64,000 nucleotides of DNA from Sinomonas humi (GCF_000802235.1 NZ_JTDL01000147.1:23683-87682), one strand, 5' to 3'. Shown: positions 17,966 to 27,352, numbered from the stretch's first letter. A program made the numbers and translations. The notes: a model not told the origin generated them from the sequence alone.

Positions 17966-18724
17966 TCAGAGCCCCAGATCCAGGTACCCGTCGAGCCCGA
18001 CGGTCAGACCGGGATGCTCGCCTACCGCGCGGAGGCCGAGGATGACCCCCGGCATGAACGACGCGCGGTCGAAGGAATCGTGGCGGATGGTCAGCTGTTC
18101 CCCCGGCCCCCCGAGCAGGACCTCCTGGTGCGCCACGAGGCCTCGGAGCCGTACCGCATGCACCCGGACCCCGTCGACGTCGGCGCCCCGTGCGCCGTCG
18201 AGCTGCTTCTCGGTCGCATCAGGCGAGGCGCCGAGCCCCGCTTCGGCGCGGTTGGCTGCAATGAGCTGTGCGGTCCGCACCGCGGTGCCAGAGGGCGCGT
18301 CGACCTTCTCGGGGTGGTGCAGTTCGACGATCTCCACCGACTCGAAGTAGCGGGAAGCCTTGGCCGCGAACGCCGTCGCCAGCACCGAGCCGAGTGCGAA
18401 GTTCGGGGCGATGAGCACCCCGACGCCGGGGTGCTCATCGAGCAGGGCGCGAAGCCCCTCGAGTCGTTCGCCTGTCCACCCAGTCGTGCCGACGACGACG
18501 TGCAGACCGTGTTCGACGGCGAAGCGAACGTTCCGCTCGGTCGCATCCGGGACGGTGAGGTCGACGACGTAGCGGGCTCCGGCGTCGACGATCGCCTCGA
18601 GAGCGTCGCCCCGGCCCAGCGCGGCCACGAGCTCCATGTCCGGGGCCGCCTCGACGGCCTTCACCGCCTCGGAACCCATGCGCCCGTTCGCGCCCAGCAC
18701 TGCCACCGGAAGTCGTTCTGCCAT
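17966..18724 (-). CDS. dapB: 4-hydroxy-tetrahydrodipicolinate reductase
   Basis: It reduces the DapA product with NAD(P)H in the diaminopimelate/lysine pathway. The 252-residue protein has the dinucleotide-binding GANGRMGSEA at the N-terminus and the catalytic ELHHPEKVDAPSGTA motif, in which the second His is the proton donor and Lys binds substrate. The start at 18724 has TAGGCT 7 bases upstream; a longer frame to 18769 lacks family support. The membrane TPR gene follows directly. Confidence 0.96.
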   Translation of the reverse strand: MAERLPVAVLGANGRMGSEAVKAVEAAPDMELVAALGRGDALEAIVDAGARYVVDLTVPDATERNVRFAVEHGLHVVVGTTGWTGERLEGLRALLDEHPGVGVLIAPNFALGSVLATAFAAKASRYFESVEIVELHHPEKVDAPSGTAVRTAQLIAANRAEAGLGASPDATEKQLDGARGADVDGVRVHAVRLRGLVAHQEVLLGGPGEQLTIRHDSFDRASFMPGVILGLRAVGEHPGLTVGLDGYLDLGL

Positions 18725-18747
18725 GGGTTCAAGCCTAATGGAGCGCG

Positions 18748-19221
18748 TCAGCCGAGCGCGGCGACCCACTCCTTGCCGCCGTCGTCGAAGAACTGCTCCT
18801 TCCAGATGGGCACCTCGGCCTTGACCCGGTCCACGAGGTCCGAGCAGAGGCGGAACGCCTCGCCGCGATGCGCCGACGAGACGGCACAGACGAAGGCCAC
18901 GTCGCCGACCCCGAGGTCACCGACCCGGTGCGCGATCCAAACACGCATCGCGCGCTCGGAGACCCCGAATCGTTCGAGATGCTCGCCGACAACCCTGTCC
19001 ACGACGCCCCGGAGGGTCGCCTCCGCGGTCGGGTGTGCAGTGTAGTGAAGCCGAAGGACGCCGCGGCCCTCATCATGGTTGCGCACGACGCCGGCGAACG
19101 AGACGACGGCGCCCGCGTCGGGAGCGTCCACCGCCTGCCGGGCGGCGGATTCGTCCAAAGGTTCGGCAGAGATCTGCGCCTGCACGACCTCGATCTGGGC
19201 AGGAGTCCTGTCAGTGGCCAT
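18748..19221 (-). CDS. moaE: Molybdopterin synthase catalytic subunit MoaE
   Basis: It uses the thiocarboxylate of MoaD to insert sulfur into cPMP, giving molybdopterin. The 157-residue protein shows HRVGDLGVGDVAFVCAV and SAHRGEAF, and the active-site Lys region VKAEVPIWKEQF. The ATG at 19221 has GGAGG with a 6-base spacer; a GTG two codons upstream is possible. It is the last gene of moeA-moaC-mog-moaE, overlapping the mog 3' end by 11 bases. Its partner MoaD is encoded at 24155 on the other strand. Confidence 0.94.
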   Translation of the reverse strand: MATDRTPAQIEVVQAQISAEPLDESAARQAVDAPDAGAVVSFAGVVRNHDEGRGVLRLHYTAHPTAEATLRGVVDRVVGEHLERFGVSERAMRVWIAHRVGDLGVGDVAFVCAVSSAHRGEAFRLCSDLVDRVKAEVPIWKEQFFDDGGKEWVAALG

Positions 19222-19687
19222 GTCCACCCTCCAACTGGTCGCAGAGATGCCCGATGATCGGGTCCAGCACGGTGAGCCCGTCCATGACCCCTGATGGCGA
19301 CCCGGGAAGGTTCACGACGAAGGTCCTTCCTGCGACTCCGGCGTACCCGCGGCTCAGCGCCGCGAGCGGCGTCTTCGCTGCCCCTGCGCGCCGGATCGCC
19401 TCCATGATGCCTGGCACCTCGCGATCGAGGAGCGGCAGCGTTTCCTCGGGCGTGGCATCGTCGGCGCTCAAGCCGGTGCCCCCGCTCGTGACGACGACGG
19501 ACGGCGCGAGGGCGAGAAGGCCGCGGAGCGCGGCGCCCACCGAGGGGCCGTCTGGGACGACCGCGGCGGGGATGATGTCGAAGCCGTGTTCGGTGAGCCA
19601 GTCCGCGATGACGGGCGCGGACTGGTCCTCGTAGATCCCTGTCGCCGCCCGCGTGGATGCGATCACGATCCCGGCGCGACGGGTCAC
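19211..19687 (-). CDS. mog: Molybdopterin adenylyltransferase, MogA/MoaB type
   Basis: It adenylates molybdopterin before metal insertion by MoeA. The 158-residue MoCF-fold protein contains [15 protein letters not shown] and NLPGSPSG, the conserved nucleotide/MPT loops. The start is the GTG at 19687, which overlaps the moaC stop as GTGA; the first residues are [10 protein letters not shown]. No ATG start is available at the right position. It is the third gene of the minus-strand Moco operon. Confidence 0.92.
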   Translation of the reverse strand: MTRRAGIVIASTRAATGIYEDQSAPVIADWLTEHGFDIIPAAVVPDGPSVGAALRGLLALAPSVVVTSGGTGLSADDATPEETLPLLDREVPGIMEAIRRAGAAKTPLAALSRGYAGVAGRTFVVNLPGSPSGVMDGLTVLDPIIGHLCDQLEGGHGH

Positions 19688-20244
19688 GCCGTTTCCCCCG
19701 CCGTCTCCCCTGTTGGCTCCTCTGTTGGCTCCCCTGCTGGCTCCTCTGCTGGGAGCCTCCAGTCGCCGCTCTTTCCGCCGCTCTTGGCCAGCACCCTGAC
19801 CTCGCTGACCACGGCATGCTTGTCGACAGCCTTGATCATGTCGTAGACGCCCAACGCGGCGACCGACGCCGCGGTGAGGGCCTCCATCTCGACGCCGGTC
19901 ACACCGCGGGTCTTGACCGTCGCGAGGACGCGGACGGAGCTCTCCGCCACCTCGAAGTCCACGGTCACCTTGGAGATCGGGAGGGGGTGACACAGCGGGA
20001 TCAGCTCAGGCGTCTTCTTCGCCGCCATGATGCCGGCCACTCGAGCCACGGCGAGCGCGTCCCCCTTGGCGAGGCCGCCCTCGGACAGGAGCGAGATGAC
20101 CTCCGTGGTCGTTCGGAGGACGGCTTGCGCCGTCGCTTCGCGGCTCGTCTCGGGCTTCTCGCTCACGTCGACCATGTGGGCGCTGCCGTCCGCGCGGACG
20201 TGCGTGAGGCTCTGGGTGGGTTCGGAGTCGTTCACAGGAGCCAT
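19684..20244 (-). CDS. moaC: Cyclic pyranopterin monophosphate synthase MoaC
   Basis: With MoaA it converts GTP to cPMP, the first stage of molybdenum-cofactor synthesis. The 186-residue protein has the core motifs [13 protein letters not shown] and [11 protein letters not shown], then [10 protein letters not shown]. The start at 20244 overlaps the end of moeA by 13 bases. The C-terminus carries an unusual Glu/Pro/Thr/Gly-rich tail (from about residue 165) encoded by 12-bp direct repeats, beyond the normal MoaC length of about 160. Confidence 0.95.
   Translation of the reverse strand: MAPVNDSEPTQSLTHVRADGSAHMVDVSEKPETSREATAQAVLRTTTEVISLLSEGGLAKGDALAVARVAGIMAAKKTPELIPLCHPLPISKVTVDFEVAESSVRVLATVKTRGVTGVEMEALTAASVAALGVYDMIKAVDKHAVVSEVRVLAKSGGKSGDWRLPAEEPAGEPTEEPTGETAGETA
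19712..19747. repeat. Three 12-bp direct repeats in the moaC tail
   Basis: GTTGGCTCCTCT, GTTGGCTCCCCT and GCTGGCTCCTCT are adjacent, followed by a partial fourth unit GCTGG. On the minus strand they encode EEPA/GEPT-like four-residue units at the MoaC C-terminus. They stay in frame, so slippage would change tail length. Confidence 0.8.
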
Positions 20245-21440
20245 ACTTCCACGTCGGCTCCGGCCTCGAGTTCCGTCACGTCCTCGGGGACGAGCACGAG
20301 GGCATTGGAGGCGGCGAGCGCTCCGAGCAGGTGGGAACCTGAACCGCCGACAAGGCCCACGCGGCCGTCGTCCCCGAGACGTGCGCGCCGCACCTGGAGC
20401 TTGCCGGACGGCGAGTCCAGGGGGCTGGCAAGAGGGAGCCGAAGGCGCGGCCTGGCAATCGGCGCACCGAGGAGCTCGGCGAGGACCGGCCTCAGGAGAA
20501 CCTCCCATGAGACCCAGCAGCTCACGGGATTCCCGGGGAATCCCAGGAACGGCACGCCCGCCACAGTGCCGATGCCCTGCGGGCCCCCCGGCTGCATCGC
20601 GAGGTGGACGAATTCGACGTCCGCGTCCGCGAGCGCGAGCTTCGTCGCCTCGAACGCCCCCTTTGAAACGCCTCCCGTGGTCACGAGGAGGTCGGCGGAT
20701 TGAGCGGAGTCGGCGAGCGCCGCCCGGAGCTCGCCCGGCTCGTCGCTGCGCACCGCCGTCGCGCTCGCCTCGATCCCTGCCTCGCGCAGAGCGGCGACAA
20801 GGAGCGCTCCGTTGGAATCGTAGATCCGGCCGGGCGAGAGCGGCTCGCCGGGAACGGCGAGCTCGGCTCCGGTGCTGACGACGGCGACCCGTACCGGAGC
20901 GCGGACCGGAACCTCGGTGAGGCCCAGGGCTGCGGCGAGGCCGAGCTGGGCGGGGCCGAGCCTGGTCCCGGCGGCAAGGACGACGTCGCCGACGCCCACA
21001 TCGCTCCCGACTCGCCGCACGAAGGTCCCGGCCTCGGTGACGGGCAGGACGACGCGCGCGTGGTCCGAGAGCTCGGAAGGTTCGGGAAATCGCGGAGGCT
21101 GCGCTCTCTCCACGGGGATGACGGCGTCGGCACCGTCGGGGAGCATGGCGCCGGTCATGATCGGCGCGGCCTGCCCGGCCGCAAGCGGAACCGGGACGGC
21201 GCCAGCGGGGATCGGCGCGACGACGGCGAACTCCGGCACCGCGCCAAAGTCCTCGCTCCGGACCGCGAAGCCGTCCATCTGCGAGTTGTCGAAGGGGGGA
21301 AGACTCACCGGTGCCGCGAGATCACGGGCGAGGGCGAGGCCGAGCGCTCGGTCAAGGGGCCGAGTGACGGGCTCCCGCTGGGCGAGCGGCGCGAGGAGGG
21401 TCCGGATGGACGCCCGGTAGTCGTCGACGCTCGTTCCCAT
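20232..21440 (-). CDS. moeA: Molybdopterin molybdotransferase MoeA
   Basis: It inserts molybdate into adenylated molybdopterin. The 402-residue protein contains the MoeA signatures [15 protein letters not shown], the MoCF motif [12 protein letters not shown] with RIYDSNG, and [14 protein letters not shown], then [10 protein letters not shown]. It heads the Moco operon moeA-moaC-mog-moaE and lies 3 bases from the end of the molybdoenzyme gene, so enzyme and cofactor genes are probably one transcript. Confidence 0.95.
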   Translation of the reverse strand: MGTSVDDYRASIRTLLAPLAQREPVTRPLDRALGLALARDLAAPVSLPPFDNSQMDGFAVRSEDFGAVPEFAVVAPIPAGAVPVPLAAGQAAPIMTGAMLPDGADAVIPVERAQPPRFPEPSELSDHARVVLPVTEAGTFVRRVGSDVGVGDVVLAAGTRLGPAQLGLAAALGLTEVPVRAPVRVAVVSTGAELAVPGEPLSPGRIYDSNGALLVAALREAGIEASATAVRSDEPGELRAALADSAQSADLLVTTGGVSKGAFEATKLALADADVEFVHLAMQPGGPQGIGTVAGVPFLGFPGNPVSCWVSWEVLLRPVLAELLGAPIARPRLRLPLASPLDSPSGKLQVRRARLGDDGRVGLVGGSGSHLLGALAASNALVLVPEDVTELEAGADVEVWLL

Positions 21441-21443
21441 GCC

Positions 21444-23021
21444 TCAAGCTCCTGCCTCGATCGTGACGGTATGGTAGCCGGTCGCCCCGTCCGGCGGCGG
21501 GGGCGCCGTCTGCTCCGCTTGGAGAGCCCCCGTACCGTCCGTGGCACGAACGCTGATCTGGTGCTTCCCCGCCGAGAGCTCCACTTTTGCCGACCATTGG
21601 TACCACGTGTCCCGAGAAATCCCCGTGCCGAGCGTAGCGGGCTGCCACGAGCCTTCGTCGACCATGACCTCGACCTTCGAGATGCCGCGGTGCTGGGCCC
21701 AGGCCACTCCCCCGACCATGAGGTCGCCCGTCGGAACCTGCGCGGCGTCCTTCGGCACGTCGATCCGGGACGAGGTCTTGATCGGGCCGCGCTCGGACCA
21801 GCCCCTGGTCGACCAGTAGGCTTGATCTGCCGCGAAAGTCGTGACCTTCAGCTCGTTGACCCACTTGGTCGCGGATACGAAGCCATAGAGTCCCGGCACG
21901 ATCATCCTGACGGGGAAGCCGTGCTCGGGTGGGAGCGGCTCTCCGTTCATGGCGACGGCAAGGATCGCGTCCGTCCCGGGGTCCGTGAGCACTTCGAGCG
22001 GCGTGCTCGCGGTGAAGCCGTCGACGCTGCGCGAGAGGACCATGTCTGCCCCGGGCTTGGGCCGCGCACGGGCAAGAAGCTCGCGGATGGGCCAGCCCAG
22101 CCAGCGCGCGTTGCCGATGAGGTTGCCCCCCACGGGGTTCGAAACGCAGGCGATCGTCACATAGCGCTCGATGAGCGGCTTCGCCAGCAGTTCCTGCCAG
22201 GAGATGCTGAGCGGCTCCTCGACCATTCCGGTGACCTGCAGCGACCAGCCGTTGGGATCGACCGAGGGAACCACGAGGGCGGTATCGATGCGGTAGAAGC
22301 TGCCGTCGGGTGTCACGAGGGGATCGATGCCCGAAAGCCCCACCGAGGCCCCCGGCGGAACGGGCGGAGCAGGCGAGGCGGGCGCCGGCAGCTTGAGCGC
22401 GTCCCGCGCCGCGCTCGCCGCGAGGGCGGTTCCGCGGACGACGGCGGTCACGACGCCGCCGAGCGCCACGACGACGGCACTGCCCGCCATAATGCGCAGG
22501 AACTTACGGCGGGCAAAGCCGGATTCCTCGGTCATTGCTTCAGGAGCCTGCTCCTCGGCCCGCAGCGCTCCGACGAGCCAGCGCACGAGGCCAGCTGCCA
22601 CCGCGGCCGCGGCGACGGCGCACGCGATGGCGAGGGGGTTCGAGAGGGCCCGTGTTGCGACAGCAGCGATGCCGACGATCCCGATGAGGGTCGCGACGGC
22701 AACACCGGTCCCGGGGCGGCGGAATTCGAGCAGGCCGGCCGCTGCCCCGACGGCCAGGAGGACAATCGAGATCACGGTCACGAGGAACGTCTTGTCGCCG
22801 GTCCCGAACGTCTGGATGGCCCATTCCTTGGCGTTGGGCGGCGCGAGGTCGACGACGGCGCTCCCCACGGCCGAAACCGGGCTCAGCGAGGGGCTCGCGA
22901 GGCCCGCGAGAAGCTCGCCCGTCAGGACGCCTGCGACAGCCGCGAGCACTCCCGCTGCGGCCGACCACCAATACGCATGCCGCGCCGTAGCGACTGGGGG
23001 GCGCAGCTGGGTTGCTCCCAT
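21444..23021 (-). CDS. Membrane-anchored sulfite-oxidase-family molybdopterin oxidoreductase
   Basis: A 525-residue protein. The N-terminal third has about four or five hydrophobic segments, then ARRKFLRIMAG at about residue 160, which resembles a twin-arginine motif ahead of another hydrophobic stretch. The rest is an oxidoreductase molybdopterin-binding domain with ITIACVSNPVGGN (Cys as Mo ligand) and a C-terminal Mo-co dimerisation domain (WSAKVELSAGKHQISVRATD). It probably faces the cell exterior; the substrate (sulfite or a sulfoxide-like compound) is not known. TATTCT lies 6 bases before the ATG. It is followed by moeA. Confidence 0.88.
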   Translation of the reverse strand: MGATQLRPPVATARHAYWWSAAAGVLAAVAGVLTGELLAGLASPSLSPVSAVGSAVVDLAPPNAKEWAIQTFGTGDKTFLVTVISIVLLAVGAAAGLLEFRRPGTGVAVATLIGIVGIAAVATRALSNPLAIACAVAAAAVAAGLVRWLVGALRAEEQAPEAMTEESGFARRKFLRIMAGSAVVVALGGVVTAVVRGTALAASAARDALKLPAPASPAPPVPPGASVGLSGIDPLVTPDGSFYRIDTALVVPSVDPNGWSLQVTGMVEEPLSISWQELLAKPLIERYVTIACVSNPVGGNLIGNARWLGWPIRELLARARPKPGADMVLSRSVDGFTASTPLEVLTDPGTDAILAVAMNGEPLPPEHGFPVRMIVPGLYGFVSATKWVNELKVTTFAADQAYWSTRGWSERGPIKTSSRIDVPKDAAQVPTGDLMVGGVAWAQHRGISKVEVMVDEGSWQPATLGTGISRDTWYQWSAKVELSAGKHQISVRATDGTGALQAEQTAPPPPDGATGYHTVTIEAGA

Positions 23022-23091
23022 GCCACCAGAATAGGTCCGCATCCTGAGCGCAAGCGGGGCATGGTGGGGGTCACTGGCGTAACGTGGAGCT
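23022..23091. promoter_or_regulatory. Divergent leaderless promoters of the molybdoenzyme and moaA
   Basis: On the minus strand TATTCT is 6 bases before the oxidoreductase ATG; on the plus strand TAACGT is 6 bases before the moaA ATG. The 70-base gap has no room for a folded Moco riboswitch. Both units probably start transcription at the first base of the start codon. Confidence 0.55.
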
Positions 23092-24144
23092 ATGACAGTA
23101 GAGCGCCCGGCATTCGAAGGGCTGCGGGATCGGTTCGGGCGGGTTGCGACCGATCTCCGGCTTTCTTTGACCGACAAGTGCAATCTGCGCTGCTCGTACT
23201 GCATGCCCGAAGAGGGCCTCGCCTGGCTTTCCAAGCAGGCAGTGCTCTCCGCGGAGGAGATAGTGCGGATCGTCGGTATCGGCGTCGACCGGCTTGGAGT
23301 CCGCGAGCTCCGTCTCACGGGCGGCGAGCCGCTTGTGCGGGCCGATGTGGTCGAGATCGTCGCGGCGCTGCGAGCCGCTCACCCCGACCTCCCCATCGCG
23401 CTCACGACCAACGCCGTCGGGCTCACCGCGAAGGCCGCGCCGCTCAAGGCGGCGGGCTTGACGCGGATCAACATCTCCCTCGACACCCTCCACCCAGAGA
23501 CATTCGCCCAGCTCACCCGCAGGCCGTTCTTCGACCGTGTCCTCGCCGGGATCGAGGCAGCCGATGCCGCGGAGCTCGGGCCGATCAAGATCAACGCCGT
23601 ACTCATGCGCGGGATCAACGACGGCGACGGAGCTGAACTCCTCGAGTGGTGCCTCGAACGCGGCTACGAGCTGCGGTTCATCGAACAGATGCCCCTCGAC
23701 GCCGACCACGGCTGGACCCGGGAGGGGATGATCACGGCCTCCGAGATCCGCGATCGCCTGAGCGAAGGGTTCACCCTCTCCCCCGATCCCAGAGAGCGCG
23801 ACGGCGCTCCCGCAGAACGCTTCGAAGTCCGCCCCCGCAATGCCGCGGCCGGCGATCCGCCGCTGGGCACCGTGGGCATTATCGCTTCGGTCACCGAGCC
23901 GTTCTGTGCCGACTGCAAGCGGACCCGGATCACCGCCGAGGGCAAGGTCATGAGCTGCCTCTTCTCACGTGAGGAGGTCGATCTCCGCGATCTCCTGCGC
24001 GGAGGCGCGGACGACGACGAGATCGCCGCCCGCTGGCAAGACGCCATGTGGGTCAAGCCCCGCGCACATGGCATGGGCCACGTGGGCCTCGGCGCCCCCG
24101 ACTTCGTCCAGCCCGACCGCTCCATGAGCGCGATCGGGGGCTGA
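23092..24144 (+). CDS. moaA: GTP 3',8-cyclase MoaA
   Basis: A radical-SAM enzyme that starts cPMP synthesis from GTP together with MoaC. The first cluster motif is C30-x3-C34-x2-C37 (DKCNLRCSYC). The second cluster uses C272, C275 and C289 (FCADCKRTRI ... MSC). The C-terminus ends in GG, as required for activity in the family. 350 residues is full length. TAACGT 6 bases before the ATG suggests a leaderless mRNA. moaD follows 10 bases later, so the two are co-transcribed. Confidence 0.96.
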   Translation: MTVERPAFEGLRDRFGRVATDLRLSLTDKCNLRCSYCMPEEGLAWLSKQAVLSAEEIVRIVGIGVDRLGVRELRLTGGEPLVRADVVEIVAALRAAHPDLPIALTTNAVGLTAKAAPLKAAGLTRINISLDTLHPETFAQLTRRPFFDRVLAGIEAADAAELGPIKINAVLMRGINDGDGAELLEWCLERGYELRFIEQMPLDADHGWTREGMITASEIRDRLSEGFTLSPDPRERDGAPAERFEVRPRNAAAGDPPLGTVGIIASVTEPFCADCKRTRITAEGKVMSCLFSREEVDLRDLLRGGADDDEIAARWQDAMWVKPRAHGMGHVGLGAPDFVQPDRSMSAIGG

Positions 24145-24154
24145 AGCGGCACCC

Positions 24155-24424
24155 ATGGTCATTACCCTGCGGTACTACGCCGCGGCCTCCGCCGCGGCCG
24201 GCGTCGAAAGCGAGCGGCTCGAGGTGCCTGAGGACGCCACTCTCGCCTCGGCGCTCGAGGCAGCCCGCGCCGTCGTCCGCTCTCCTGGCCCGGACGCGCC
24301 GGGGCTCGAGGAGGTCCTACGCCGCTGTTCCTACCTGGTCAACGAAGTCGCGGCGAGGGACCCGAAGCGGCGACTCGCCGACGGCGACCTCGTCGACGTC
24401 CTCCCGCCGTTCGCGGGCGGATAG
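24155..24424 (+). CDS. moaD: Molybdopterin synthase sulfur carrier MoaD/ThiS family
   Basis: An 89-residue beta-grasp protein ending LPPFAGG; the terminal diglycine is the site of adenylation and thiocarboxylation. It delivers sulfur to MoaE, which is encoded in the opposite-strand operon. A VVRSPG segment and a CSYLVNEV stretch match the family core. It is directly behind moaA and ahead of the TolB-like gene. Confidence 0.92.
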   Translation: MVITLRYYAAASAAAGVESERLEVPEDATLASALEAARAVVRSPGPDAPGLEEVLRRCSYLVNEVAARDPKRRLADGDLVDVLPPFAGG

Positions 24425-24439
24425 CGCGAGGATAGGCGC

Positions 24440-25279
24440 GTGATTTCCCAAGTCTTCACCACCTCTATCGCCGGCGAGCCCGAACTCGTCCTCGAGACCC
24501 ACCATCTGCATCTCGAGGCACCCAACTGGAGCCAGGACGGGCGCGCCTTGATCCTCAACGGCGACGGAGTCCTGTGGCGGTTCGACCTCGCGACCAACAG
24601 CCTCGACCGAATTCCGATCTCGGGGGTGCCGGAGCTCAACAACGACCACGTCTTGGACCCCGACGGGGAACACGTCTTCCTCTCCGCGCACGATGGGCAC
24701 ATCTACCGGGCGCCTCTGAGCGGAGGGCGCGGAGTGCGGGTGACGAACGAGACGGGGCGGCTCCACTTCCTCCACGGGGTGAGCCCGGACGGCGGCACCC
24801 TTGCCTACGTGGGGGTCGAGGCCGAAGGCGACAACCGGTGGGCGCGTGCGAACGTCTTCACGATCCCGTCGCAGGGCGGCCCCGATCAGCAGTTCACCTT
24901 CGGAAGCGCGCCAGCGGACGGATGCGAGTTCTCCCCGAACGGGAGCTGGATCTACTTCAACACCGAAGCCTTCTCACCGGGGCACGCACAGATCGCACGC
25001 ATCCCGGCAGAGGGCGGCGAGCCGGAGCAGCTCACGTTCGACGAGCGGGTCAACTGGTTCCCGCATCTCACCCCGGACGGGAGCGCGGCCGTCTACCTCA
25101 GCTACCCCGCTGGCACCCTGGGGCACCCGGGAGGTCTCGACGTCGAGCTGTGCGTGGTCGCGGACGACTGGACAGATCCCGTCCGCCGGCTGCCGCTTTG
25201 GGGCGGCCAAGGAACAATCAACGTCCCGAGCTGGTCGCCCGCGGGCGACCGCTTCGCATACGTCGCCTACCAGCCCTGA
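24440..25279 (+). CDS. TolB-like WD40/PD40 beta-propeller protein
   Basis: A 279-residue protein with repeated PD40-type units, for example APNWSQDGRALILNGDG, GVSPDGGTLAYVGVE, CEFSPNGSWIYFNTE, LTPDGSAAVYLSY and SWSPAGDRFAYVAY. There is no signal peptide, so it is probably cytoplasmic. Such proteins often bind sugars or act as scaffolds; no catalytic motif is seen. The GTG start at 24440 has GAGGAT 8 bases upstream. It may be co-transcribed with moaA-moaD (15-base gap), but no link to Moco synthesis is evident. Confidence 0.8.
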   Translation: MISQVFTTSIAGEPELVLETHHLHLEAPNWSQDGRALILNGDGVLWRFDLATNSLDRIPISGVPELNNDHVLDPDGEHVFLSAHDGHIYRAPLSGGRGVRVTNETGRLHFLHGVSPDGGTLAYVGVEAEGDNRWARANVFTIPSQGGPDQQFTFGSAPADGCEFSPNGSWIYFNTEAFSPGHAQIARIPAEGGEPEQLTFDERVNWFPHLTPDGSAAVYLSYPAGTLGHPGGLDVELCVVADDWTDPVRRLPLWGGQGTINVPSWSPAGDRFAYVAYQP

Positions 25280-25343
25280 GGGATCCCGCGAGATACGACT
25301 CAGGGAGGACGACATGCTCGGGCACTCGGCGTAGCGTGGAGGT

Positions 25344-26417
25344 ATGAAGCGCATCTGGACCCGATGGCTCCCCGCGGCTGCGGCCCCGGCTGCGGTAGCG
25401 GTTGCTGTGCTCGCAGGGGGAGCCTCGGCTGTGACGCCGCCGTCGCCCTCGACTCCCGAACAGGTGCTGGCCCTCGTCGCCGGGCACACAGCGCAAAGGT
25501 TCTCGGGAACCATAGAGGAGAAGGCAGACCTTGGGCTGCCCTCGATCCCCTCCCAGGCGCTCGGACCGGCGACCAGCAGCTCAAGCCTCGGTTCCGCGGC
25601 CACGGTCCTCGAACTCCTCACGACCCCGCACACCGCACGCGTCTACGCCGACGGGCCGAGCAAGCTCCGCGTCCAGGTGATGGACCAGCTCGCCGAGCGC
25701 GACGCCGTCCGGAACGGGAGCGACGCCTGGACGTACGATTCCAAGACCAATACGGCCACGCACGCGAGTCTGCCTTCTGGCACATCGAGCGGTTCAACGA
25801 GCCCCAGCGTGCCGGCTGTGACGCCTGACCAGCTCGCCCAGCGCTTCCTCACGGCCGCAGGGCCGAGCACCAACGTCACGCTCGGTCCAACGACGACGGT
25901 CGCAGACCACAGCGCCTACACCCTCGTCCTGACGCCCAAGACCTCGGGGACGCTCGTCGCATCTGTGCAGATCGCAGTGGAATCCCAGACCGGGCTTCCG
26001 CTGTCAGTGGACGTCTACGCGAAGGGCCAGTCCGACCCCGCATTCCATACCGCGTTCCAGAAGCTCGACCTGCACGCCCCGGATGCGTCGGTGTTCGCCT
26101 TCACGCCTCCTGCTGGCGCGACTGTCAAGCAGGAACAGCTCCCGGCGCCGAAGGCCGGTTCCGAAGCTACACCGAAGCCGAAGGCAACGGCGTCCAAGGC
26201 GACTGAGCCAGCGAAGAACTGGGACTCCGTCGTCGTCGTCCCGGCCGACAAGGTGCCCGCAGGCTTCACCGGCTCGGCGCTTGTCAAGCAGCTCGCCTCC
26301 CCCGTCGCCGGCGGCCGACTGCTCTCGTCCTCTCTCCTGAACATCCTCATCACGAACGACGGGAGGGTCATCGCCGGTAGCGTCCCCGCGGCGACCCTCA
26401 TGGCCGCCGCCAAGTGA
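25344..26417 (+). CDS. Exported LolA-like (DUF2092-type) protein
   Basis: A signal peptide covers about 1-29 (LAGGASA-V). The following 200 residues resemble the LolA/DUF2092 lipoprotein-carrier fold seen in actinobacterial exported proteins (SKLRVQVMDQLAERD, WTYDSKTNTATH). A Lys/Pro/Ala-rich linker precedes the C-terminal segment. TAGCGT lies exactly 6 bases before the ATG, so the mRNA is likely leaderless. The stop overlaps the start of the ABC ATPase gene, so the protein may serve or be served by that transporter. The exact role is unknown. Confidence 0.78.
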   Translation: MKRIWTRWLPAAAAPAAVAVAVLAGGASAVTPPSPSTPEQVLALVAGHTAQRFSGTIEEKADLGLPSIPSQALGPATSSSSLGSAATVLELLTTPHTARVYADGPSKLRVQVMDQLAERDAVRNGSDAWTYDSKTNTATHASLPSGTSSGSTSPSVPAVTPDQLAQRFLTAAGPSTNVTLGPTTTVADHSAYTLVLTPKTSGTLVASVQIAVESQTGLPLSVDVYAKGQSDPAFHTAFQKLDLHAPDASVFAFTPPAGATVKQEQLPAPKAGSEATPKPKATASKATEPAKNWDSVVVVPADKVPAGFTGSALVKQLASPVAGGRLLSSSLLNILITNDGRVIAGSVPAATLMAAAK

Positions 26418-27352
26418 CGGAAGCGCTCGCTGTCCGCACCATCGGGCTTACCAAGCGCTTCGGGCGCCAGACCGCGGTCGACCGCCTTGAACTGGCTGTC
26501 CCGCAAGGGGCTGTGTTCGGCTTCCTCGGGCCCAACGGCTCCGGGAAGACGACGACGATCCGCATGCTGCTCGGGCTCGTCGCGCCGACCGAAGGCCAGG
26601 CGGTCGTGCTCGGGGAAGAGATGCCCGAGCGCCTCGGGAACGTGCTCCCCCGGGTGGGCGCGCTCGTCGAGGGGCCCGCCTTCTACCCGTTCCTCTCCGG
26701 CGAGGCAAACCTCCGCCGGTTCGACACCGCCGACCTCAAGTCGCCCGCCGCCACTCAGGGCGCGCGGGTCGCTCGTGCGCTCGAACGTGTCGGGCTCTCG
26801 CACGCTGCTCACAAGAAGGTCCATGCCTACTCCCTGGGGATGAAGCAGCGTCTCGGACTGGCCGCGGCGCTCCTCGTTCCGCGAGAACTGCTCGTCCTCG
26901 ACGAGCCGACAAACGGACTCGATCCCCAGGGCACGCGCGAGGTGCGGTCGCTCATCCGCTCGCTCGCAGACGACGGCACGACCGTTTTCGTCTCAAGCCA
27001 CCTCCTCGCCGAAGTCGAGCAGATCTGCACCCACGCGGCGGTGCTCCGTGCAGGCCAGCTCGTGGCGCAGGGGCCACTCGACGAACTCCGCGGCGCGGCG
27101 CAGCACCGAATCGAGGTGCGGACGCCTGACCTAGGAGTGGCTGCCGACGTCCTGCGCAAGTTCGGCCTCAAACCCGAACCGGCGGGGTCAGGCAGCATCG
27201 TTGCGGAGGCCGACGGCGCTCCACCGGCCGAGGACATCGTCGCCGCCCTAGTGCGGGCCGGAGCCCGTGTGCGAGGGTTCAGCGCCGGCGCTGCGAGCCT
27301 TGAAGAACGCTTCGTCGAGCTCACGGGAGAGGGGTTCGATGTTGCAGAATAG
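26414..27352 (+). CDS. ABC transporter ATP-binding protein
   Basis: A 312-residue ATPase of the ABC-2 exporter type. Walker A is GPNGSGKTT, the signature is YSLGMKQR, Walker B is LLVLDEPTNGLDP, and the switch His is in SSHLLAEVEQI. The C-terminal 90 residues form an extra domain as in DrrA/CcmA-like subunits. The GTG start overlaps the stop of the LolA-like gene (GTGA). It pairs with the permease gene that follows. Substrate unknown. Confidence 0.9.
   Translation: MTEALAVRTIGLTKRFGRQTAVDRLELAVPQGAVFGFLGPNGSGKTTTIRMLLGLVAPTEGQAVVLGEEMPERLGNVLPRVGALVEGPAFYPFLSGEANLRRFDTADLKSPAATQGARVARALERVGLSHAAHKKVHAYSLGMKQRLGLAAALLVPRELLVLDEPTNGLDPQGTREVRSLIRSLADDGTTVFVSSHLLAEVEQICTHAAVLRAGQLVAQGPLDELRGAAQHRIEVRTPDLGVAADVLRKFGLKPEPAGSGSIVAEADGAPPAEDIVAALVRAGARVRGFSAGAASLEERFVELTGEGFDVAE

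Noticed and set aside
23022..23091. Possible Moco riboswitch upstream of moaA
   Set aside because: The gap is only 70 bases and holds two promoters; known Moco riboswitches are longer.
20700..23636. A 978-codon plus-strand frame opposite moeA and the molybdoenzyme, running into moaA
   Set aside because: It is antisense to conserved genes and overlaps moaA in another frame; composition is as expected for a shadow frame.
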